This document shows positions 52,337 to 61,841 of a stretch of 64,000 bases of DNA, piece by piece. A model generated the notes under the pieces. It did not search any database. It was not told the origin of the DNA and saw only the letters and a list, made by a program, of their open reading frames with translations. How positions within the stretch are numbered: the stretch's first letter is position 1; each line of letters opens with the position of its first letter. The position numbers and the translations under genes are program-made. Origin of the DNA: Capnocytophaga ochracea DSM 7271 (GTDB lineage: Bacteria; Bacteroidota; Bacteroidia; Flavobacteriales; Flavobacteriaceae); contig NC_013162.1 in the NCBI RefSeq assembly GCF_000023285.1, positions 846,501-910,500 of the forward strand, read 5' to 3'.

Positions 52337-53605
52337 TTACATTTTATGTATCCAGAATTCGGGGTTGAGGCGGGTAGTGTTTTTATATATAAAGAACTTC
52401 ATTTCAGTCTTGCCATTGCTATCGGTGAAGATTTTGCCAAGAGGCTCTTTGGCTTTTACCTTATCTCCTTTCTTTACATACACATCAGTGAGATTGTAAT
52501 AAATAGTGATGTAGTTACCGTGTCGCACCTGCACTACTTTGTTACTTCCTGGTATCGATTGTATGGCTGATACTTCGCCTTCAAACACACAACGGGCTTC
52601 TGAACCTTTTTCAGTAGCAATGGTCACCCCATTATTGTAATGTTGCAACTCAGGATATACAGGGTCGTAATACACCCCAAAACCTTGCGATTTGTAGCCC
52701 TTTGCCACTGGCCAAATAAGATTACCCTTGTTGGCTTCGAAGCTATCGGCTACTTTACGCGATTCGGGAGTAAGTACAAAAATAATTTCAGTATTGGAAC
52801 CTGAGGAAGGAGAAGAAGTAGTTTTAGGAGCGTTTTTTCCTCTGTTTAAAGCAGCTAAACGCTCTTTCTCACGTTTATTTGCCTCTATAATAGCTAAACG
52901 AATCAGACGCTGTATTTCGCGGTCGATAGCGTTAGCTTGTTTTTGTTTTTCGCGTATCTGTGCTTCATAGTTGCGCTCTGCAGCACGGATATTGGTAGCC
53001 AACACTTCCAATTCCTTTTTCTCAGTCTCCAAAGTAGCTTGCTCTTGGCGTTGTTCTTCCAATACTTGGTTTTTAGTATTGCGTTGGGCTACCAAAGTAT
53101 TGTTGATTGTCTTTATTTTATCAGTCTTTTCTCGTATGAGGCTCACCTGCTCTTTGCGATAGTTGGCATACTGTTTCATATAAGCCAATCGCTTGTAGGC
53201 TTGCGAAAAACTTTCAGAAGAGAGCAAGAATAACAATCGGTTTTGTGCCGATTTACTTTTGAACGACTGTTTGATAATCTTAGCGTATTCGCCTTTGTGG
53301 TATTCCAATTCTTTTTTGAGGGTACGCAGTTGTTCCTCGTTGTCAGCTATTTCTTTGGAAAGCAAATTCGCCTGTTGCTGATTGATTTGTATTAGGCGTG
53401 TGCGCGCTAATATCTTCTCATTAGCAACTTCTATCTGCTGAATGGTAGTTTTGTGTTGCTGACTTTGTTGTTGGCGTAAAGCGGACATCTGCTTGATTTG
53501 TTCGAGCAGTGCCTTCTTGCGTTGTTCTAATTCTTTTTGCTTAGTTTGCGCTGTAAGGAGTAGCGGAAAGCAAAGCAAAAGCAGTGTAATTTTTAGTATA
53601 TTCAT
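52337..53605 (-). CDS. EnvC-like murein hydrolase activator (M23/LytM family)
   Basis: This periplasmic protein has a signal peptide (MNILKITLLLLCFPLLLTAQ), a long coiled coil (about residues 25-250) and a C-terminal LytM domain (about 290-422). The LytM zinc ligands are degenerate: the usual HxxxD region reads LQHYNNGVTIAT and the terminal HxH region reads TEMKFFIYK, so it is probably an activator of amidases in cell division, as EnvC is, rather than a peptidase. The start is the ATG at 53605; the upstream GTG falls inside an AGC-triloop repeat. It is the last gene of the dut operon. Confidence 0.88.
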   Translation of the reverse strand: MNILKITLLLLCFPLLLTAQTKQKELEQRKKALLEQIKQMSALRQQQSQQHKTTIQQIEVANEKILARTRLIQINQQQANLLSKEIADNEEQLRTLKKELEYHKGEYAKIIKQSFKSKSAQNRLLFLLSSESFSQAYKRLAYMKQYANYRKEQVSLIREKTDKIKTINNTLVAQRNTKNQVLEEQRQEQATLETEKKELEVLATNIRAAERNYEAQIREKQKQANAIDREIQRLIRLAIIEANKREKERLAALNRGKNAPKTTSSPSSGSNTEIIFVLTPESRKVADSFEANKGNLIWPVAKGYKSQGFGVYYDPVYPELQHYNNGVTIATEKGSEARCVFEGEVSAIQSIPGSNKVVQVRHGNYITIYYNLTDVYVKKGDKVKAKEPLGKIFTDSNGKTEMKFFIYKNTTRLNPEFWIHKM

Positions 53606-53701
53606 AGGTCGTAGCACGACGGACAGTTTAACGTATTTTTAACTTTGCCAAAGGTGCGAGCCGCACAGGCAAGAACTTTGGCAAAGTTTGTGACACATTT
53701 G
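53606..53701. repeat. Hairpin and palindrome cluster upstream of EnvC-like gene
   Basis: This spacer holds GTCGT-AGC-ACGAC (53608-53620), a CTTTGCCAAAG half-copy (53643-53653), GTGCG-AGC-CGCAC (53654-53666) and an exact AACTTTGGCAAAGTT (53674-53688). It lies inside the probable dut-DUF4292-envC operon, so the hairpins would be transcribed. Confidence 0.85.
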
Positions 53702-54478
53702 TTACTTGTTTATTGTTATTTCTTTCATTCCCGATGGGATTTTAAAGGGGAAGGACAGTTTTTTATCTAAATCCAATCCTTTGAACTCTAAAGTGATTTG
53801 GGTGCTATTCTCTCCCTCGCTGGCAACTATCTTAATGGAGAGAGGTAATAAGAGTTCCCCCACTTGCTGATAGCTGTAAGTTGCTATTGCCTTTTGGTTT
53901 GCTCCCAAATGATTTACTTCGGTAACCTCCACACGGTAATTATCAGGTAGGAAACGGTAAATCACTTCTACGGGCGACTCGCCGGTGACTTCAATATTAT
54001 AGCGGTTGTTGTCCTCAGGGAGGAGCTTGATAAAACCTTCGCTTTTAAAGTTGAGACTGTAAAGCGCATTGCCTAATAATAGGTTCTGTAATTCGTTAAA
54101 ACCTACATCAATGCCTAACAGTTTGCTGATATAACTAAAATCACCGCTGAAAAAAGAACTGTCTAAACGGTTATAATATTCGGCTTTTTCGGGGGTGATG
54201 AGTGCTTTGGCTACTCCCAAAGGAGCGGATATCCATATTGTTTTGTCTTTCTCCATACGGAAAGATAGAGGTAAACTCTGTTCATTCTTACCGTCTTTAT
54301 AAGTTACTTGCAGGTTAGCGCTAAGTGTTTTAAAAGCAGGAAACGATTTTAGGTGGCGGTTGATAATTTCTTTGGCTTGTTTATCAACGCTTGTTCTACC
54401 AGCGGGGGTTGCCACTGCTTGTTTGGTTTTACAGCTCACCAATAGCAAGACTGTAAGGATTAAGATGATTTTTTTCAT
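53702..54478 (-). CDS. DUF4292-family lipoprotein
   Basis: This 258-residue protein has a type II signal (MKKIILILTVLLLVSCKTK, lipobox LVSC with the lipidated Cys16) and a body that resembles LolA/LolB-like beta folds (FKTLSANLQVTYKDGKNEQSLPLSFRMEKDKTIWISAPLG). DUF4292 proteins are conserved in Bacteroidetes and are usually beside dut and an EnvC-like gene, as here. The exact role in outer-membrane biogenesis is not established. Confidence 0.85.
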   Translation of the reverse strand: MKKIILILTVLLLVSCKTKQAVATPAGRTSVDKQAKEIINRHLKSFPAFKTLSANLQVTYKDGKNEQSLPLSFRMEKDKTIWISAPLGVAKALITPEKAEYYNRLDSSFFSGDFSYISKLLGIDVGFNELQNLLLGNALYSLNFKSEGFIKLLPEDNNRYNIEVTGESPVEVIYRFLPDNYRVEVTEVNHLGANQKAIATYSYQQVGELLLPLSIKIVASEGENSTQITLEFKGLDLDKKLSFPFKIPSGMKEITINK

Positions 54479-54508
54479 AATATATTATTTCTCAATGAGA
54501 CTATTTGC

Positions 54509-54946
54509 TTAATTACCTCCGGTGCTTCCGAAGCCTCCGGCACCTCTTTCAGTTTGTGAAAGCTCGGTTACAGTTTCAAAAGTGGCTTTCTCATACTTGG
54601 CAAATACCATTTGGGCAATACGGTCGCTGTGGGCAATGGTAAAGGGTTCATTGGATAGGTTTACGATAGGTACTTTCACCTCGCCACGATAATCACAATC
54701 GATAGTACCTGGGCTATTGATTACTGTAATGCCGTGCTTGATTGCCATACCGCTACGCGGACGCACTTGTGCTTCATAACCTTCGGGTATTTCTAAGAAT
54801 AAGCCGGTAGGCACCAGGGTGCGCTCTAAGGGTTGTAAGGTGATGTTGCTGTTAGGCAAATTAGCTCTTAGGTCTACGCCTGCGGCTCCTTCGGTTTGAT
54901 ATGAAGGGAGCTCGTTATTTGATAGGTTTTTTATTTTTACTGTCAT
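54509..54946 (-). CDS. dut: dUTP diphosphatase
   Basis: This homotrimeric dUTPase removes dUTP and supplies dUMP. All five motifs are visible: [44 protein letters not shown] and the C-terminal [10 protein letters not shown]. The length of 145 residues is normal. The probable promoter lies at 55059-55066 inside the composite repeat, leaving a leader of about 110 bases that includes an exact 15-bp palindrome (54962-54976). Confidence 0.97.
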   Translation of the reverse strand: MTVKIKNLSNNELPSYQTEGAAGVDLRANLPNSNITLQPLERTLVPTGLFLEIPEGYEAQVRPRSGMAIKHGITVINSPGTIDCDYRGEVKVPIVNLSNEPFTIAHSDRIAQMVFAKYEKATFETVTELSQTERGAGGFGSTGGN

Positions 54947-55058
54947 TTTTTAGTGGGTTTCAACTTTGGCAAAGTTTGCGGTGTTTATTACTAATTACTT
55001 GTTGCGCCACAATTCTTGCGGTGTATTTATTCTTGATGTTTTCTTTTATTATTGGGTG

Positions 55059-55066
55059 CAAAGATA
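55059..55066 (-). promoter_or_regulatory. -7 promoter box (TATCTTTG) of dut operon
   Basis: TAnnTTTG on the minus strand, in the same context (ACGTYGTATCTTTGCAC) as the ketosynthase promoter at 45710. It lies at the inner end of composite repeat copy B. Confidence 0.7.
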
Positions 55067-55397
55067 CAACGTAATTAGCAAATTAGCAAGTCGTAGCAGG
55101 ATAAGGGTTAAAAATTAGAGAATTAGGAAATTAGAAAATGAGAAAATGGGGTGTGAGGTTGAGTTAGAGGAATGAGGCTGTGCCTCAGAAATCAAACAAA
55201 ATTTAAACAAAATCAAGGCTGCGCCTTGTGAGGTAACTTTTTAGAACATCAACTTTGGCAAAGTTTAAAACTTTGCCAAAGTTTGAGATGAAAAAGCGAT
55301 GTGTTGGAACCATTAGGAGCTTTCGGAAGGAAACGGAAAAGTTCGGAAGAGGAGAAGTAGGATTTTTGATGAAAAAAGGGTGTAAGAAGGGTGGGGG

Positions 55398-55450
55398 TAG
55401 CTTATAGAGAGCTTATAGGAAGCTTATACGAATCTTGGACGATTGGTATA
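55398..55450 (-). repeat. 54-bp dispersed element, copy B
   Basis: Minus-strand copy of the 11-bp-period core with CTCTC in the second unit, as in copy A. It points toward dut, about 450 bases away. Confidence 0.95.
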
Positions 55451-55972
55451 GAAAGGGTATATAAAGAGTTGATTCATAATATGATACAACAGTGTAAAAA
55501 ATGTTAAAAACAGGGTTTCGAGGCGAAAGAAAAGGGAATCCTCACCCCGTCCCTCTCCCAAGGAGGGGGGGTGTAGTGACGGGGGACGAATGATGAATGA
55601 CGGAGGTAATAGGGGGAGTGTGGTGGCGGAAAAGGGGAAGAGAAATTAGAGAATTAGCAAATTTGAAAATGAGAAAATGGGGAAGTGTGGGGGCTTAGGG
55701 AATAAGCAATAAGGGAATAACATCTCCCTATTCACTTACTTGGCTATCGTGGACAACCTTTCAAAAGCGGAATTAGGGACGGGAGAAGTTGCTTAATGGG
55801 GCGGATAGAGGAAGGGGATATTTATAGAATGGACTTTTTGTTATCGGGGGAAGATAGCGCTTAGGGGAGGGTTGCTTGCTGATTATTGAAAAGAATAAGA
55901 TGTTTAACTTGCAGAAAGACAACAAACCGGCGGAGAAAAGTTACTTTTGTAACTTAATTGTAATAGTAGGTT

Positions 55973-56003
55973 CTTGTTAGTTCAGAAATAATTATTACTT
56001 TTG
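55973..56003 (+). promoter_or_regulatory. Promoter of GH3-family gene (CTTG-N19-TACTTTTG)
   Basis: -7 TACTTTTG at 55996-56003 is 25 bases before the ATG, with CTTG at 55973-55976. A second TACTTTTG at 55942-55949 may be an upstream start. Confidence 0.65.
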
Positions 56004-56028
56004 TCACTTGTAATTTGTTATACAGGAT

Positions 56029-57537
56029 ATGCCATTAGCTTTATTCAATTCTATTACTTCGTGGTTTTTAAAACGCCGTATTGACCAAATACAAGAGTTC
56101 GTAGAGCACCCACATAAGGTGCAAGAACGTGTGCTTTTGGAGCTTCTCGATGCTGCCAAAGACACTGAACTCGGCAAACTATATAACTTTGCTGAGGTGA
56201 AAAACTATGAGCAATTCAGTAGAAATACACCATTAGTTTCTTATGAAGCCTTTGAGCCTTACGTAGAAAGGGCAAGACGAGGGGAGCGGAATGTGTTTTG
56301 GCATACGCCGATAAAATGGTTTGCCAAGAGCAGTGGGACTACTAACGCTAAGAGTAAGTTTATTCCGGTAAGTGAGGAGGCACTGCAACTGTGTCATTAC
56401 AAATCGGGGAAGGATATGCTGTGCTTATACCTAAATAACAATGAGGATTCGAATCTGTTTAAAGGCAAGAGTTTGCGACTGGGGGGGAGCAAGCAACTGT
56501 ATGAACAAAACGGTACTTATTTTGGGGATTTATCGGCGATTTTGATTGAAAACCTGCCTTTTTGGGCAGAATGGAGTTGTACCCCCAGCAACAAAGTATC
56601 GCTGATGAGTGAATGGGAGAGTAAGTTACAAGCGATTATCAAAGAGGCGAAAACAGAGAATGTGACTAGTATTGCGGGGGTTCCTTCCTGGATGTTAGTG
56701 CTTTTAAATCGGATTTTAGAAGAAACCCAAAAGGAACATCTTTTGGAGTTGTGGCCAAACTTAGAAGTATACTTTCACGGGGGGGTGAGCTTTATACCGT
56801 ATCGCGAACAGTATAGGCATATTATTCCTTCGGATAGTTTTCGTTATTACGAAATATACAACGCTTCCGAAGGGTTCTTTGCAATTCAAGACCGCAACAA
56901 TTCGGACGAGATGTTGCTAATGCTCGACTACGGGATTTTCTATGAGTTTATACCGATGGAGACTTTTGGTACTGCGGGACAAAAGGCAATTCCGCTGAGT
57001 GAGGTGGAAATAGGGAAGAACTATGCGATGGTGATTACTACCAATGCCGGTTTGTGGCGCTATATGATAGGAGATACGGTAAGGTTTACTTCGGTAGTGC
57101 CTTATCGGATTAAGATTACGGGTCGTACCAAGCACTTTATTAATGTATTTGGAGAAGAGCTCATCGTAGAGAATGCGGAACGCGCGTTAGAAAAGGCTTG
57201 TGAGCAGACTAATAGTCACTTGATAGACTACACGGTAGCGCCTATATTTATGCAAGACAAGCTGAAAGGCGGGCACGAATGGGTAATAGAGTTTGATGCC
57301 CCTCCTGAGAGTTTGGAGCAATTTACCGAGATATTAGACCGCGAACTGCAAAAACTCAACTCGGATTACGAAGCTAAACGCTACAACAATATGACGCTGA
57401 ATATGCCCAAAGTGCACAAGGCTCGCACGGGGCTTTTTCACGACTGGCTCAAACACAAGGATAAGCTTGGCGGGCAAAACAAAGTACCTCGACTCTCGAA
57501 CAGTAGGGAGTACGTGGAGGAGTTATTAAATTTATAA
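56029..57537 (+). CDS. GH3-family (auxin-responsive GH3-like) acyl-adenylating protein
   Basis: This 502-residue member of the GH3 branch of adenylate-forming enzymes has KWFAKSSGTTNAKSKFIPVS (ATP P-loop-like, about 103-122), FRYYEIYNASEGFFAIQD (adenylation motif) and GLWRYMIGDTVRFTS with the conserved Asp, plus ITGRTKHFINVFGEELI. Plant relatives join amino acids to jasmonate or auxin; bacterial substrates are not known. It is a single gene with its own promoter, convergent with the chelatase gene. Confidence 0.9.
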   Translation: MPLALFNSITSWFLKRRIDQIQEFVEHPHKVQERVLLELLDAAKDTELGKLYNFAEVKNYEQFSRNTPLVSYEAFEPYVERARRGERNVFWHTPIKWFAKSSGTTNAKSKFIPVSEEALQLCHYKSGKDMLCLYLNNNEDSNLFKGKSLRLGGSKQLYEQNGTYFGDLSAILIENLPFWAEWSCTPSNKVSLMSEWESKLQAIIKEAKTENVTSIAGVPSWMLVLLNRILEETQKEHLLELWPNLEVYFHGGVSFIPYREQYRHIIPSDSFRYYEIYNASEGFFAIQDRNNSDEMLLMLDYGIFYEFIPMETFGTAGQKAIPLSEVEIGKNYAMVITTNAGLWRYMIGDTVRFTSVVPYRIKITGRTKHFINVFGEELIVENAERALEKACEQTNSHLIDYTVAPIFMQDKLKGGHEWVIEFDAPPESLEQFTEILDRELQKLNSDYEAKRYNNMTLNMPKVHKARTGLFHDWLKHKDKLGGQNKVPRLSNSREYVEELLNL

Positions 57538-57551
57538 TGAAATTAAAAGTA

Positions 57552-57581
57552 GAAAGGCTACTCTATTGGGTAGCCTTTCTT
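57552..57581. terminator. Hairpin terminator between convergent genes
   Basis: A stem AGAAAGGCTAC / GTAGCCTTTCT with an 8-base loop lies between the GH3-like gene and the minus-strand chelatase gene. The T runs on both sides are weak. Confidence 0.65.
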
Positions 57582-57599
57582 ATTTGCTATAACTTTAAA

Positions 57600-60500
57600 T
57601 TATCTTCTTCTTTTGCGAATAAAGATGATGAGACCGACGAAAGCGAGGAGCACTATTCCGCCTATCCAAAGGGCGCTGAGTGATACTTTTTCTTGAGGAC
57701 TTCCGGCAGTGGTTTCTTCTTTTTTGAGGACTTTAGCATCTTGGGTATTGGCTTGTGCCTGACTGCCTTGGTGCGATTGAGTGAGCTGTTGCTGATACGC
57801 TTGGGCATTGGCAGGAGAAGCCTTTTTGCTGATATAATCCTGCAACTTCTTATTTTCGGAAGAGAAATGAGAAGAGCTTACACCGAATTGCTTAGTAAGG
57901 TCGGTATGGATATCGGCAAGTTTACTGATTTGGGCATCGGAGGCTTTCCACATACCTTTGCGGGTAGCTTCGAGCATTACAGCAGTTACCTCTTGCAAGG
58001 CTGCTACGTTCTCTTTCTTTATAAAATCGGTGATGCCCAGGTGATGTTTATCTTCTATATAAGTGTTATATACCTCATTCCACATTGCATCGTCGATGAG
58101 TTCGGGGCGAGTAGCTTCCCAACCGTGCATATTAGTAACGATTTCGGCTATTTGCCCGGCACTTGAAGCCTTACCCTTCATCATTTCTTTGATGTATTTA
58201 GGATTGAATATTGTACTGCGAGCTTCGACCCCTACGGCTTCTTTGAGTTCTTGCACGTGCATATTCTTATGGTTGCGATAATCGGCGAGGTAGGCATCGG
58301 GGTCTTTGCCGTTTACTTCTTTGATAGCAGCATTCATACCCCCCATAAACTCGTAGACGTGGTCGAGGCTAAGCGCTCCCCAAGTGTTGTTTTGGCGAGG
58401 CTGAATGAGCACATCGGCGTTCTTGATAGCGGCGCGGAACATACCTTCTTGGAATTTGCTCCAATTGTCTTTACTGCCGTAGAAAGCGCCCATATTATGC
58501 ATATAAACCTCAGCGATATCCTTTTGAGTTTCCCATTTATCGCCGGAATTAATCAACTCCTTAGTGCCTGTATCATAACGACCTTGCAAGCCACCAAAGA
58601 TACGTTCGGTAGAAAGTTCGCGGGCTTCTTTGGGCGACACTCCGGCTTCTACCAATTGTTTTTCGATATCTACACTACCTGCGCTCACTTCATTGGCATA
58701 CGCTTCTTCGGGAAGAGCTGATACCATTTGAATGGCTTTGGTAAGCAAGAACAAACGAGAAGCTGCTAAATCGCGGAACTGACCTGAGGTTTGAATCACC
58801 ACATCGATACGAGGGCGACCCAACTCTTCAGAAGGAATGACGCGCACATCGCCTACACGACCAAAGCTATCCCATACGGGTTCAACACCTAACATATACA
58901 GGGCTTGGGCGATAGAAACGCCTTCGGTTTCTATAAATTCAGAACTCCAAAAGGTATAGGCTATCTTCTTGGGATATTCGTGGTGTTTGGTTTGGTATTC
59001 ACTAATTACATTTTGGGCTAAAGCTACGCCTCTATCCCACGCGAGTTTAGACGGTGTACTTTCGGCATTCACCCCATAGAGGTTGTGACCGGTAGGTACG
59101 CCTTTAGGATTGGCTACTGCATCACCTCCTGAGGAAGGAGGGGTGTAACCACCATTTAGAGCATTGAAGAAAGCCTTTTCTTCTAAACGCGGACTGTTTT
59201 GCAAGGCGTCTTTATAGAGGGCTACATTGGTAATGGTTCTTTCGATATCTACCAAGGCACGTGCATAATCTATCTTAGCTTTTTGAGCGTTGAGAGCAGC
59301 CAGCTCTTCCTTAGTAAGAGGCTTGCGGTCTTCTTTTTTGGCTGGAGCTTTGATTTTGGTAGGACGACCTACGGCATCAGGTTTCTTAGCAGTAGCCGAA
59401 GCTGTGGCTGTTGTGTGAGTAGCAGTAGTGGTTGCTGAAGCCGTCGCTTGTTTTTTCATCTGCTGTTGTAAGAAATAAGGCATACCACTTCCTTCTTCTT
59501 TAGCCATTGTAGCTTTGGCTTTTTGCAAATCGTCAGCAGAGATATGAGCATAGTTGCAAATCAGTTCAGTAGTAATGGGTTTGCCTGCGAGTATTTGGTT
59601 TACTAAGCTCTTAGCAGGGTTTAGATAATGAGTTGTGAAAAAGGCTTTGCGTTTAAGGTCGGCTTCGGTGACTTTACCGAGGTACTTATCTAAGGTAGCC
59701 AAACTGTACGCAATAGGGTCGGCACTCATAGCCAAGACGGTAGAATTAATTTTATCAGGAGTATAAGGGACTCCCATTACGTAGTATTCGCCATTAATCT
59801 TTTCGGTGGCAATCTCTTCGGCGAAGTTAGCAAGACGGTCGATTTCGGCTTCGGTATACGGTTTGGAGAGGATACTATCCAAACGCAAATCACGATGTAA
59901 GCCCATTGCTACGGCTAACTTTTTGATGTGTAACCCAATGGTTTGTTTATCGATAGGGTTCTTTGCTTTCTGATAAGAAAGAATGGTGTTCTCTAAATTA
60001 TTAAAGGTATTGCGCATATCGCTTTCGGTGAAAGCAGGGGTAAGATAAGACACAATACTGCCGTACGAACGGCGTTTTGCCATCATCGCTTCGCCTATAT
60101 TTCCGATAGTATAATAGTAGAAATGAGGTACGGTACCCACACAGATATCTGCCCAATCGTAATCGGAGAGGGCTACTTGTTTATTAGGGGTGAACTCCAA
60201 TGAGCCGTGCGTACCGAAGTGAATGAGCGCATCGGCTTTTAAGCCATTTTGTATCCAAAGATAAGCCCCCATATAGGCATAAGGTGGGATTTCTTTTACA
60301 CCGTGCAACACTTTAAAATCATCATCAGTACTAATCGCGGCAGGAGGTTGAGGCAGAATGGTGATATTACCGAAAGTGAGTTGGGCTACTGCCAGATAAT
60401 TTTTACCGTCCTTAGAAGTATTGAGGTAAGTGCCCGGTACAGCGCCGTTCTTTTCGATTACTTGCTTATAGAGTTTTTCGGGTAAAGTTTTTTTGAGCCA

Positions 60501-61841
60501 AGCATCTAATTCGTGAGCTTCTACCAAAGCAGGAGCACCTGTACTGATGAACTTTTCGATATCGCCTTTGGCATTGGCTCTATAAGTATCGGCGTGCGTG
60601 AGCAGTAGCTGGTTGAATTCGGCTTGTGTAGCGGGAAGCGTTCCTACGTTATAACCTTCGTTTTTGAGTTGATGTAAAAAGCGGAATAGTGAAGGTTCGA
60701 CCTCCAACCCTTGAGCGGCAGCAGGTGTAAGCCCCACACCTTTAAAGTAAACAATCGCCAACTTCTTGTCGGCATTAGGTTTACGTTTTAAATAGGTGAA
60801 GTTATGAATGATTTTGGCAAACTTCCGGGCGCGGTTCTCGATAGTGTTGAGGAAGTAATAACCTTGTTTGTTTTGTTCTTGGGCGATGACTACATAAGGA
60901 TAGAGCGCCCCGTCTAACTCGGGCATTACAATGGTTTGCCCCATAAAGCCGCCCGACATACCCATAGGGTCTTTTTCCCAATCGTCTTTCATTGCTAAGA
61001 CCGATAGTCCCGTGAAGAGGGGTACGTTGTGCTCCTTAGCCCAATTGATAAACAGTTCGGGTTGCCCCATCATCATTTGTCCGTGAGGAAAATAGACAAT
61101 AGCATCGGGATTGATTTCGGTAAGGAAGTCGATGCGTTTTTCTTGAGCGGTGAAAGGATAGACGTTCATACCCTCGTTCTGCAAGGCGTTTATTACCCCA
61201 TTGAGGTGTTCTTTATTTCCGCCAAAAGGCTCGTGTAAGCCTGCTACTATGGCGATGTGAGGAGCGCCTTCTTTATAGAAATTATTCTTCTGAATATACT
61301 CTTGATATTCTTTAAGAGAGCTGAAAGAGCGCTCGTCGTCTAAATGAAAATAGACGTTTTCTTTGCGTTCGATAGGCGGTGCGGGTTCGGTAGCAAACCA
61401 TTTCTTGTCGATATATTTGCGGACATAACGAACGAGGTTTTGGTAGTTTGCCTTATTGCCACTCATCAGATAGTCGCCTACGTGTTTGAGTTCGGTTTCG
61501 TTGAGGCTACTGATATCGTTATCGGGATTGGTAACAGCGAAACTGTGAAAAGGCACGCGGTTAGCAGCATCGATGAGCTGATTGCGCTGTTCGTCGCTAA
61601 TTTTGAGTCCCATTGCCCATACGAGGACGAAGTCGTAGTTTTTGAGTTTATCGAGTTGGTCGAGAGGGACTTCTTCGATTTTGATAAACTTATCGGAATT
61701 AGAAAGGGCGATATTGGACGCCTGATAGCTGATGAAGTTCACCAATGCGATACGGGTGGGGGCGATGTATTTTCGCCATACGAAATAACCTGCTATTACT
61801 ATAAGGAGCAGGGCAATGATGGATAGAATCTTTTTTTTCAT
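57600..61841 (-). CDS. Membrane-anchored CobN/ChlH-family chelatase (HmuS-like)
   Basis: This 1413-residue protein is of the CobN / magnesium-chelatase H-subunit family. It has an N-terminal signal anchor (residues 5-23, IIALLLIVIAGYFVW), the CobN body (HFGTHGSLEFTPNKQVALSDYDW near 540, FWSSEFIETEGVSIAQALYMLG, GRPRIDVVIQTSGQFRDLAASRL), a Thr/Ala-rich low-complexity linker (about 795-835) and a C-terminal membrane segment before KRRR. No cobalamin biosynthesis, CobS/CobT or ChlI/ChlD genes are nearby. Membrane-anchored CobN homologues called HmuS in Bacteroides act with haem uptake, so metal removal from or insertion into a tetrapyrrole at the periplasmic face is plausible. Confidence 0.85.
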   Translation of the reverse strand: MKKKILSIIALLLIVIAGYFVWRKYIAPTRIALVNFISYQASNIALSNSDKFIKIEEVPLDQLDKLKNYDFVLVWAMGLKISDEQRNQLIDAANRVPFHSFAVTNPDNDISSLNETELKHVGDYLMSGNKANYQNLVRYVRKYIDKKWFATEPAPPIERKENVYFHLDDERSFSSLKEYQEYIQKNNFYKEGAPHIAIVAGLHEPFGGNKEHLNGVINALQNEGMNVYPFTAQEKRIDFLTEINPDAIVYFPHGQMMMGQPELFINWAKEHNVPLFTGLSVLAMKDDWEKDPMGMSGGFMGQTIVMPELDGALYPYVVIAQEQNKQGYYFLNTIENRARKFAKIIHNFTYLKRKPNADKKLAIVYFKGVGLTPAAAQGLEVEPSLFRFLHQLKNEGYNVGTLPATQAEFNQLLLTHADTYRANAKGDIEKFISTGAPALVEAHELDAWLKKTLPEKLYKQVIEKNGAVPGTYLNTSKDGKNYLAVAQLTFGNITILPQPPAAISTDDDFKVLHGVKEIPPYAYMGAYLWIQNGLKADALIHFGTHGSLEFTPNKQVALSDYDWADICVGTVPHFYYYTIGNIGEAMMAKRRSYGSIVSYLTPAFTESDMRNTFNNLENTILSYQKAKNPIDKQTIGLHIKKLAVAMGLHRDLRLDSILSKPYTEAEIDRLANFAEEIATEKINGEYYVMGVPYTPDKINSTVLAMSADPIAYSLATLDKYLGKVTEADLKRKAFFTTHYLNPAKSLVNQILAGKPITTELICNYAHISADDLQKAKATMAKEEGSGMPYFLQQQMKKQATASATTTATHTTATASATAKKPDAVGRPTKIKAPAKKEDRKPLTKEELAALNAQKAKIDYARALVDIERTITNVALYKDALQNSPRLEEKAFFNALNGGYTPPSSGGDAVANPKGVPTGHNLYGVNAESTPSKLAWDRGVALAQNVISEYQTKHHEYPKKIAYTFWSSEFIETEGVSIAQALYMLGVEPVWDSFGRVGDVRVIPSEELGRPRIDVVIQTSGQFRDLAASRLFLLTKAIQMVSALPEEAYANEVSAGSVDIEKQLVEAGVSPKEARELSTERIFGGLQGRYDTGTKELINSGDKWETQKDIAEVYMHNMGAFYGSKDNWSKFQEGMFRAAIKNADVLIQPRQNNTWGALSLDHVYEFMGGMNAAIKEVNGKDPDAYLADYRNHKNMHVQELKEAVGVEARSTIFNPKYIKEMMKGKASSAGQIAEIVTNMHGWEATRPELIDDAMWNEVYNTYIEDKHHLGITDFIKKENVAALQEVTAVMLEATRKGMWKASDAQISKLADIHTDLTKQFGVSSSHFSSENKKLQDYISKKASPANAQAYQQQLTQSHQGSQAQANTQDAKVLKKEETTAGSPQEKVSLSALWIGGIVLLAFVGLIIFIRKRRR

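Larger units (their letters stand above)
54947..56028. repeat. Repeat-rich intergenic region (composite copy B)
   Basis: No credible gene lies in this 1.08-kb divergent spacer. From 55059 to 55536 it matches 45240-45718 in inverted orientation, including the TGAGGC-TGT-GCCTCA (55173-55187) and CAAGGC-TGC-GCCTTG (55214-55228) hairpins, two exact 15-bp palindromes (55251-55265, 55269-55283) and the 54-bp core. C-rich/G-rich inverted repeats (55549-55571) and GAATTAGC-type tandem sequence (55640-55680) follow, then two TACTTTTG boxes before the GH3 gene. Confidence 0.85.

Noticed and set aside
57693-58721. Several plus-strand frames over the chelatase gene
   Set aside because: All are antisense to conserved CobN coding sequence and lack starts in a plausible promoter context.
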